Assembly: GCF_000499385.1 (NCBI RefSeq)
Contig: NW_013654596.1
Location: 1 to 17,480, forward strand
Length of the DNA: 17,480 nt
Origin: Eimeria necatrix
Taxonomy: Eukaryota; Apicomplexa; Conoidasida; Eucoccidiorida; Eimeriidae
Direction: 5' to 3'
The translations under genes were made by a program, and so were the position numbers. Below the pieces are notes generated by a model that was given only the letters and a program-made list of their open reading frames with translations, had not been told where the DNA came from and made no database searches. Positions 11,033 through 17,480 of this stretch are shown here, in pieces. Each line of letters begins with the position of its first letter. The stretch's first letter is position 1.

Positions 11033-11960
11033 TTAGGGTCCTGTGAAGGGCTTGCTGTCTTGTTTCTTTTTCCTAGCTTGCTCCAAATTTGGCTGCTTCT
11101 GCTGTTGAGTGATCGCCTCTTCCCGTTGCATTTGACTAACCACAATAACGTTCATGGGACATACGAAAAACAGGTACTTAATTGCAGCTGATCCGGCGAG
11201 TCCTGCAAAACGCAATTGCAAGTGGCTGTCACGTGTCGCCTCTCGTATGGCAAAAGCGTGCAGCTATTAAGCACTTCAAATGCCGCTGAAAGAAAAAGCA
11301 CACCGCATTTTGAAGAAAAAGCCCGCTTCAGGAACCTGATGTTCAGGTCATTCCCTTTACAATCGTATCACTGTAAGCGGTGAGATACCAAGCGCAAGAA
11401 ATGTCCTATTGCTAATCAGAGTTCATGAACAAATTGAAGTCATAACGTTGACTTACAGCCTTAGCAAACGCAGCATATATTCCACAAGGACTTCAAAACG
11501 AGTGGGACTTTGCTCCATGTTTTGTACTAGGAGTTTTTCATCTTTGTGCTGAGCATTAAACTTCACCGCCGGAGTGTCCAGTGGGCCGTCTAAATGACAA
11601 ATTCTGGAGAGTAAAGTTCAAAGCGTAGACTAAAAGCAGGTAACGAAGCTTTGCTCAATCTAGGAAAGCACAGATCGCCCAGGAACATTTCTGTTCTCAC
11701 ATTGCCCTGCAAAATACAACGCAGCATTCGTATGCGAACATAGTGCATTGCCTTTGTCTACGGTTCCTTGCTGTTTTTCAAAGCCCTAGTCATATGTTCT
11801 GTGCTCTTGCTTGTGCTCTTGCTTCACATACCTATGTTTTACGTTAATTTCGCACGTTGTGTTAAACGCCAGTTTTTTCTGATATTATCGCATGTCGACA
11901 CGTCGATGTCTTTCCCACACACTGTCTGCGTAATGACTCCCAGGTACGGCCTGTGCTCTT
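11033..11960 (-). CDS. candidate gene B, small membrane-anchored protein (3' part)
   Basis: Exon blocks on minus: 11960-11843 (38 codons, motifs RPYLGVITQTV and RKNWRLTQRAKL), 11706-11631 or to a stop at 11592-11590 (motifs FLGDLCFPRL, LPAFSLRFEL), 11589-11457 (43 codons, ending at the consensus donor GGCT|GTAAGT), 11335-11304, and 11202-11033 with stop TAA. The last three join without a frame break. The last exon follows GTTTTGCAG and gives a hydrophobic helix (about residues AAIKYLFFVCPMNVIVV), then QMQREEAITQQQKQ and a Lys-rich tail. An acidic/polar region, an amphipathic Leu/Arg helix and one membrane segment near the end suggest a tail-anchored or inner-membrane protein. This is inference; no family is recognised. 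The join between the first two blocks is not phase-consistent, and the 5' end is unknown. Confidence 0.38.
11361..11411 (-). CDS. possible 51-nt cassette exon in gene B
   Basis: Inside the gene B intron between 11457 and 11335 is a 51-nt open block bounded by GATTAG| and |GTAAAG. It enters with one base and leaves with two, so including it adds 17 codons (motifs RTFLALG, SPLTVIR) without shifting the frame. The remaining intron after it would be only 25 nt, which argues against constitutive use. It may be alternative or simply chance. Confidence 0.15.
11801..11824. repeat. 12-bp perfect tandem duplication
   Basis: GTGCTCTTGCTT occurs twice in direct succession. It lies in a predicted gene B intron. 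On the plus strand it falls in an open frame coding a Leu/Val-rich hydrophobic run (VLLL twice), but that frame has no ATG. Confidence 0.5.
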
Positions 11961-12127
11961 CTTACGAATAGGAAATAACGCGCTCGCAACGTATTCAGAG
12001 CATTTGGAAATTATGACACATTTTGTAAATTTGCTCTACAGTCAGAAAAGCTCATGCGCAAGTTAGTTCAACCATACAAAAGCAGCTCTCACTTCCCCTA
12101 GAAGATAAAGTTTGCCCACATTCATGG

Positions 12128-13748
12128 CTACATCACACATGCAAACGATTGAATTTTCACCACCCATTTCTTCCGTGCAGTCTTTGCTGCATGATGCTCG
12201 GCGCAGTCGAAAACTGCCTGCAAAAATAATTTTCCTGGGAAGGCAAAGGTCTCTTGGAAAGGCGGAACCATTTTCAAGGAACTGTTGTCTTCCCAGAAAA
12301 ACTACTTTTGCAAGCAGTTTTCGGCAGTGCCGCGCATAGTAATGCATTCACAAGTACGTTCCCACAAGCACAAAAACTCAGTTCGTATGTTGGTTCTCTC
12401 CGCACAGTCTTTGTCGTTACGCGTTTAGCAATCCTCTGAACTACTCCCGTCACACAGAAGTTTCTCCAAAAGACATCGGCAGGTCCTTGTGCATGATATC
12501 CATTCGGGATACGGACCACAGTAGCCACAGCCTGCGGGAACAACAGCATGTTGTGAGAACAACAAGCATGTGATTGCGCTAGAATAGCCCTTCATGGAAC
12601 GTGCAATGTCTTTTCTGCCCTACATTTTAGGCGCGCATTTGTCATTGCATAGTGCGCAGAAAACAGCTTGTTTGGCCCATACGCGTATCATTCGTAGTCG
12701 TCTCCTAAACGACTGTACAGTTACAGCACAGTATGGTTTCACATCGTGTCGTGGGCCGTAGCTGACAGCCTGTTTTAGAAGCATTTTCGCTCCTGCAGTG
12801 GCATATTCCCCAGCAGTCCTGCGCACTGCAAATAACCAGTAAGCACGATTGCCTACGTAACCTGGTCGAGCGACAAGAGCATGTTCATACATACGCGCGA
12901 GGTCGTCCCTCATTTCAACCACTTTTCTTCCGACGCCAAACTCAGTGACGCGGAGCGTGGCATCTCTTCAACTACTTCTTTTACACATTAGAAAGCCCTT
13001 CATTACAAGAAGAATGCCCTTCGGTGTCAGCGTCTCAGGATTCTTTGGAAAACAATGAAACGTACTGTCTGTCCGGCGACAATAGAAACTTCGCCACCAA
13101 GCTCAAATGTGGCAATACCCAGGTTTTATCACTCCTGGAAGCTCAATAGAACTTACTTTCTACCCGCAAAATTTCAAAGGCGCTCCTACAGACACGTTTG
13201 CATGCGGAAACGGTATTGCCGCCTTTGGTATGTGCAGGCCAGAAGCGTGCACTCCTCAGTAAGTTGCATCACAACGCGCTGACACCCTTTGTTCATGTTA
13301 CATATCAGGCAGCCAGATCTACAGGGAACAATTTAAGCGCACTTAGCAAATCTCTTCCATTAAAGTGTTCTGCCGTACTGTGCGAGCATAGGTCGCTCGT
13401 GCAACTAGCAACGCTTCTTCAACTAGATATTTTTTCAATTGGCTCTCGCACGCAAGAACCACATGAATGCAATACACGCACGTGTTGGGCTATCACATGC
13501 GCTGTCCACCCATAAATCTGCTTTCAGTTCGTACATTCTTGTCGGTCATCTTTCAGGTGGCTTTTGCAGGTGCCTTGAAGTGCACTCACTACGTAACCAT
13601 CTCAAGGAACTGCGCAGTTGGCTACGTACCGAGCAAGTCTATGAATTTGTAGATAGGAGAGCGTCTTCACGCAGTGTCCACATCCAGCGCAGTTCGTTAC
13701 GTTGCGAATAAGTGGATAAATTTGTAGATAGCTCAGGGTCTTCACATA
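12128..13748 (-). CDS. candidate gene A, 3' block (five exons, TPR-like)
   Basis: Five minus-strand exons chain in phase: 13748-13630, 13134-13066, 12965-12743, 12531-12421 and 12217-12128 (stop TAG). Two donors are GTACGT; the acceptors before the last two exons (TTGTTCCCGCAG and TTATTTTTGCAG) are strong. Exon 13748-13630 carries two copies of a 25-residue unit (core VKTLSYLQI, then a conserved NCA). The 74-codon exon 12965-12743 has YEHAL then ARPGY, then GEYATAG and KQAVSYGP, spaced roughly as in a tetratricopeptide repeat pair but with one- or two-residue insertions. Later motifs are RIPNGYHAQGPADVFW and a basic helical C-terminus (AAKTARKKW). A helical-repeat scaffold is my inference; the TPR match is weak. 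An alternative frame in the last exon runs to a stop near 12065. Confidence 0.42.
12188..12346 (-). repeat. long imperfect hairpin over a predicted 3' splice site
   Basis: The arms 12208-12246 and 12285-12323 match as inverted repeats at 34 of 39 positions. Weaker pairing continues inward to a small loop near 12261-12272 and outward to TGCAT at 12188-12192 and ATGCA at 12342-12346. In a minus-strand RNA four of the five mismatches become G-U pairs; in a plus-strand RNA only one does. The predicted acceptor AG of the last gene A exon (12218-12219) lies in the stem. It could be an RNA regulatory hairpin, a small-RNA precursor or an old palindromic (MITE-like) insertion. Confidence 0.7.
12538..12570. 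repeat. short imperfect tandem repeat
   Basis: GAACAACAGCATG at 12538-12550 recurs as GAACAACAAGCATG at 12557-12570, a 19-bp offset. It overlaps the polypyrimidine tract before the predicted gene A exon starting at 12531 (minus strand). Probably a local duplication. Confidence 0.4.
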
Positions 13749-13793
13749 CTGTCTATATCACCCAGAGTGACTGTTCGCGTTATTCGTTCTAGC
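13644..13793 (-). repeat. 75-bp direct duplication, two diverged copies
   Basis: The 13-bp core AATTTGTAGATAG at 13644-13656 repeats exactly at 13719-13731, an offset of 75 bp. Flanking similarity (GTCTTCAC, then GT followed by a CCACATC or CTATATC-like stretch) covers most of the unit. Read on minus the period is 25 codons, both copies are open in the same frame, and the encoded units share VKTLSYLQI and NCA. This is consistent with an internal protein repeat in gene A. Confidence 0.6.
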
Positions 13794-14410
13794 AAGCCAA
13801 CATTGTTTCACGTTTGTAATTGGCAGAAATCTCGCGAGGGCGCTCTTTTTCGTGAAACAAGCATCTCCATGAGGTACGAAACACAAGTTTCGTCTGTCAA
13901 CAGGAAAAATTCCTCGCCTTTGTGCAAAATACGTGGGTACTGTTGTTGGGCTATCCCTAAAAAGCCATCAGTGCTTACATCATGCATACTTAAGGCATGC
14001 TTTACTTTTTTTACGCTCTAGACGAGTGGGGTATAGGCAGGTCCCACAAGAAGAAATCCTTTGCATGCGCACTCCGCAGCTACTCTCCTCGTGACTAATC
14101 AAGGCTTTTGCGCCATCCAAGTTCACGCATGTGACGCATTACATGTCTGAACGTCAAATTTCTCGTAAACAGGAAGTACCTCAGCTCCCTTTATACTGCT
14201 AATATCCCCGTGGCTTCGTGGCCTATGATAACGTCTTCAATGCTCACAGGCTGCATCGTGAAATGATGCACGTTGCACGCTTCCCTATCCTAGTGTGTAG
14301 GCACAATATCCAAGACACAAGACTTCTGCTCCCAGCTCGTTTGTTCATATGTTTTGATCAGACCAAAGCAGTGGAGTTCAAGAGCTAGATATGTTTTTCG
14401 GACCGTCTAC
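13749..14410. other. predicted gene A intron or unresolved exons
   Basis: No minus frame here has both a good acceptor and a compatible donor. The plus frame 13767-14021 (84 codons) has no splice context or ATG support and is left uncalled. The stretch is best read as intron between the middle and 3' blocks of gene A, though short missed exons are possible. Confidence 0.3.
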
Positions 14411-14830
14411 GCACTCAGCTCTGAGACGCAGGAAAAGCAACTTCTTCGTCGTTTGCAACGTCTCTATAGCCGTTCGTGTCTTCTCTTGTCAAATTCTACG
14501 CACGCTGGCTCGACTCGCAGTGCTCCTTTTGCAACATATTCATCATGCGCATGAGTTGCAGCCCCACAGTATCAAGTTAAAGAGCTCCTCAGCTTCTGGA
14601 CTTGCTTTTCAGGCTTCTCATCAGCTCAGTCCTCACTTAACTTGCGATGGCATATCTTTGTGTGTACAACTGTTGAAGTAGATAACGGGGACGCCTGGAC
14701 GCTTCTTGCCAGCGTAAACTGTGATGCTATAACATTGCAAGTGCCAGAAACGCACATTGTCCCTGTATGTGCTTCTGCTAGTTCGTTGAGACTGCTCAAG
14801 CAACCAGCTTAACTCATTAGCGATGAGGGC
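14411..14830 (-). CDS. candidate gene A, middle block (two exon candidates)
   Basis: Two minus blocks look coding. 14830 to about 14756 follows GACACATGGAG and gives a helical segment (motifs LIANELSWLLEQ, RTSRSTYR), with a possible GTGCGT donor; its frame stays open to 14633. 14484-14411 follows TTTGACAAG and ends at GAGTGC|GTAGAC, coding 24 residues of basic amphipathic helix (motifs TAIETLQTTKKLL and LRLRAEC). Between them, near 14600, another short frame (motif EAEELFNLILWG) may be a further exon. None of these joins in phase to the 5' or 3' block with certainty, so membership in gene A rests on strand, position and similar composition. Confidence 0.25.
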
Positions 14831-15078
14831 CTCCATGTGTCAACTGTGACAATGCCACGCGTGTTATCATCCTTCGCAACACTATACCAGCTATTCTACC
14901 GCAAATACTCTTGTATGATGGTCTCGTATCACTTCACGTCTTCACTCCCAATTACTTGCTCATACCGGAGTTTCATATCAGGGATCATCTCCTAGACTAA
15001 CTAGCTGTTCAGGCAAAGCGGCAGCATAGCCAAAGAAGGTAGAATGATGAACAAATGAGTCATGCAAAATAAAACAGG

Positions 15079-15168
15079 GCGTCGGGTTACGTACACTAGC
15101 GCATTTTATGTACGCTGTGGGTATTCATGGCGTCGGGTTACGTACAGTAGCGCATTTTATGTACGCTG
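15079..15168. repeat. 51-bp tandem repeat with palindromic sub-motifs
   Basis: GGCGTCGGGTTACGTACA at 15079 recurs at 15130; 38 of 39 bases match over 15079-15117 and 15130-15168 (C versus G at 15095/15146), with a 12-bp spacer between copies. Each copy contains TACGTA/ACGTAC and an inverted pair AGCG...CGCT around ATTTTATGTA. Near identity means a recent duplication or conservation. It lies in a predicted gene A intron. Confidence 0.8.
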
Positions 15169-15259
15169 AGCGGAGATCACTTGCGCTTGTTGAGCCCAAG
15201 CCACGTATACACCAAAAAGAAGTCGTTCTGGAAGCTAGCTTGGCTCCTCATATGGTTAC

Positions 15260-16650
15260 TTTCCACATGGCGCATAGTCCTGTGGACGACCATTCCACGA
15301 TTTCTTCGCCAATTGTACATGAGAATGCGTGAATGCGCCAAAAATTGTATTTTGGACAGCTTACTGAGTTCATTAACAACAATTTCACCTTTGCATGCTT
15401 GTGGGTACGCCATCCGCTACCACCAGGTTGTCTCACTAATGCAAAATGCACGCCTCCAGCCAACAATTTGACGTACCGACAGGCAAATTCATGACTAGGT
15501 AAGCCAACACCTAGGAAGATCACGTTCGTTTCAATCCCAGATGTTTCTCTAGAAGCATCACCATGCGAAGCAAAAAGTTGGTAGGCTTCGTTTCAAAGCT
15601 AACCCTGGTGCGCAACCGCAGCAAGTGCGTTTTCATGCTATCAACACGGCTATGTGGTGTTCACCTACTTTGTGCAAGTAGGAGTACTTTCACCGCTTAC
15701 CAGCTGCTCGGTCACGCGCCAACTGTGCCCTGGATATACCTTCAGGTGCGGCAGCAACGAGAGTCTACGCCTTTCTGTCAATGTCCGCACAAGCCTCTGA
15801 ATAGTTTGGCTCCTTTGGTGTATACCCGTGGCAATAGTCACTAATGCGGCGCTTAACACTCCAGCCAAGCCTCTCCTGGACGTTCAGGAGGCGGCGTGGT
15901 CATCTAGACAAAGCCTTGCTCGTTCAGTCTGTTTATTGGTAGAGCCGACGTTCCAAAACTGACAGCCTGATCATACAGAAGGCCTGATGGACCCAGGAAC
16001 AACTTTCACGAAGGGCAGATAACCTTTCTAGCACTCAGGAGCATAGTATTCTGCGAGGGTAGCCAGTGCGTATCTTCAATTCACTACTCGTGCTGATAGA
16101 TCATGCGCACACAGCAGCTGTCCAGCCGCAATGTGAGCGTGGCGAGAGATACTAAGCAAACAAGCCGAGCGTTGCTTTTCGACAAATTAGATAAGACCTG
16201 TATTGCAAACGGTCTGATAAAGTTGTCTACGTCTCGTGGTCTCTACGCAGCAATGGAAAAATGGCAGACGTGAGAGCTCACCTTCTGGGTAAACCGCTCC
16301 AGCCAAAGTCTTTCGCCACTTATACAAAGCAATGTCAGAGCAGCTGCTCCGTGGACCATATCAACCACAGCAATGACACATGCACAGGTACATCACAGCA
16401 AATCACAATAGCCACTGCATCATTTGGGGGCAACATTCCTAGAAAGCAAAACGTCGCGAAAACTGTACCAGACATTACCGCTATCCCAAAATTCTCGTCC
16501 TTCGCAGTTGTCCTAATTTTGTCAGGAAGCCGAATGGCTTCGAGCCGAGAAAGTAATTTCAGCCACCTCCATCTGCAGCATGCATAGCGTACAGCGCAAC
16601 GCAGCATTCACACATACATTCTACCTTTCGTCACGCTGCCCCCGAAACAT
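15260..16650 (-). CDS. candidate gene A, 5' block with proposed start
   Basis: The proposed start is the ATG at 16650-16648, the first Met after an in-frame stop. Exon candidates in one frame: 16650-16625 (ends AAAG|GTAGAA), 16572-16479, 16438-16407 (after TTTTGCTTTCTAG), 16343-16282 (ends GAAG|GTGAGC), 15840-15701 (ends AGCTG|GTAAGC), 15510-15477 and 15388-15260. The product starts MFRGQRDER and continues with basic amphipathic helices (RWLKLLSRLEAIRLPDKIR, then RLVRTLTERRRLSLLPHL, then EIVVNELSKLSKIQFLAHSR). An alternating basic-hydrophobic pattern and lack of a signal peptide suggest a soluble helical-repeat protein, possibly RNA-binding or organelle-targeted; this is inference. The 32-nt third exon and the 15510-15477 exon are the weakest; the latter could be replaced by a longer open frame over 15523-15248. 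Upstream DNA is G-rich on this strand. Confidence 0.38.
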
Positions 16651-17480
16651 CACCAAGCACCACTCAAGAAATCTTCAAAATCGATCGTTCAGAGCTCCGA
16701 TACACAGCGCCGAAGGGAGCAAATGCACACCTGAGACTTCATTTCCACTCGCATCTCAGCCTTCTCAAGTTCAACGCAGCCGACCCAAACAGTCTGGAAA
16801 CTTCACCTCAATCAAAAACGCAAGCACCACATGAAGAACCTTCAAGTGCGCTTTTAAATGTTCCACAGGCTTGCAGATCCCAGACGCGTCTCGGCCAATC
16901 CAGTTGTGTCCAGTCACTACCTGATTAGCTCCCGGAGACCACTCCAGCTTGCACCAACGGATTCAATGTGCTGAAAAAGTTGCTAACAGCACCACAAAAA
17001 TTCATGTGCTGACAGCACATTCACGTGCTGCAACAGCATGTTGCCACATACTCTTACCAACATCAGGCATGTGTCCAGCTTCGTCAAGCGGCCAACAACA
17101 CCACGCGCATTTCACGAAACGCTCTGCGCGCTGTCTGCCGGCCACAATGCTCTTCAGCCGCCAGCCACGTCACGGCAAACAATAAACACAGTGACAAGTC
17201 CACAGCACTGACCCTCAACACCGCCTAACAACGGCCAACTCATTTCAATCCAATTCTCTCACGAGCACGCGCAGCGCCTCAACGCCTTCGCGTCAACTAG
17301 CCTCAACCTGAAGACCTTCTCGCTCAGATGTCCCCGGCATTTCGCCACAATCACAAACAAACCGACTGTGACAAAACACCTAAATTCGCCTCCTACCTTC
17401 TAAGCACCTCCCAGTGTCCATCGCAAACAGCACCCCGCTGCAGCATACACCCCCACCACCTCTCCACAAACGTAGGTATG
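16651..17480 (-). promoter_or_regulatory. strand-skewed region upstream of gene A, possible promoter or 5' UTR
   Basis: By hand count, plus-strand bases 17221-17460 contain about 33 G and 99 C, a threefold skew not seen in the rest of the window. On minus this is G-rich, leading into the proposed gene A ATG. Open frames here (up to 84 codons) are explained by low stop density in A/C-rich sequence. The stretch also holds three copies of ATTCA(A)NGTGCTG and a 10-bp palindrome AGACGCGTCT (16882-16891). Promoter or 5' UTR identity is inference. Confidence 0.3.
16961..17030. repeat. three spaced copies of ATTCA-N-GTGCTG
   Basis: Copies lie at 16961-16973 (with one extra A), 17000-17011 and 17019-17030. 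The last two run into CAGCA so that each forms a small inverted repeat (TGCTGACAGCA, TGCTGCAACAGCA); a related TGCTAACAGCA sits at 16981-16991. The spacing (about 39 and 19 bp) is irregular. They could be clustered protein-binding sites upstream of gene A or remnants of local duplication. Confidence 0.45.

Noticed and set aside
11034..11040. Telomeric or subtelomeric TTTAGGG
   Set aside because: TTTAGGG appears only as an isolated unit here with no tandem array, and on minus it overlaps the end of the gene B candidate.
11033..11457. Sideroflexin or other mitochondrial carrier C-terminus
   Set aside because: An FLKR motif before a GLAG hydrophobic segment recalled that family, but the upstream exon does not fit its expected sequence order and motifs, so no name was assigned.
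11768..11971. Signal peptide or membrane protein on plus with a duplicated VLLL segment
   Set aside because: There is no ATG start and no clear acceptor, and the minus strand carries a better exon candidate at 11843-11960.
12188..12346. Protein-coding gene on the plus strand at 12112-12339
   Set aside because: The plus and minus frames here encode near-identical peptides (such as the FLGRQ core) only because the DNA is palindromic. The plus frame has no splice context.
1..17480. tRNA genes, organellar gene fragments, CRISPR arrays, long microsatellites, transposase or reverse transcriptase
   Set aside because: I looked for T-loop boxes, conserved organellar segments, regularly spaced repeats and catalytic motifs on both strands and found none that held up.

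Overview
The window looks like nuclear DNA of a eukaryote with small, intron-split exons. It has no long open reading frame: the longest is about 158 codons and lacks an ATG start. That is roughly what random sequence of this base composition (a little under half GC) would give, so ORF length cannot prove coding here. I found no tRNA, rRNA, CRISPR array, bacterial operon structure, organellar gene or recognisable transposase or reverse transcriptase. The high frequency of GCA/TGC triplets and short introns would fit a coccidian (apicomplexan) or similar protist, but this is a weak guess and I cannot name a species.

The gene calls rest on splice-site and reading-phase reasoning: an open frame entered at an AG acceptor, left at a GT donor, and joined to the next exon without breaking the frame. 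On that basis the right half (about 8.95-16.65 kb) reads best on the minus strand. Candidate gene A runs from an ATG at 16650 down to a stop near 12128, with around a dozen short exons and a helix-rich, partly TPR-like product. Candidate gene B (11960 to 11033) ends in a hydrophobic segment followed by a Gln/Lys-rich tail. Candidate gene C (exons between about 10800 and 9459) is followed by one more minus-strand exon at 9144-8956. None has a product I recognise, and every exon border is provisional.

The left half (1-8955) is poorer. Two plus-strand blocks have good splice signals: an ATG-started block at 2709-2891 ending at a consensus donor, and a block at 4657-4997 behind a strong polypyrimidine acceptor. 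The rest shows no supportable gene. If both readings are right, plus- and minus-strand genes converge across about 5-9 kb.

Non-coding structure: a long imperfect hairpin (about 12188-12346) covers the last predicted 3' splice site of gene A; a 75-bp direct duplication (13644-13793) lies in frame in a gene A exon; a 51-bp tandem repeat (15079-15168) lies in a predicted gene A intron; and 16651-17480 has a strong C-over-G skew on the plus strand, just upstream of the gene A start. No database search was possible.
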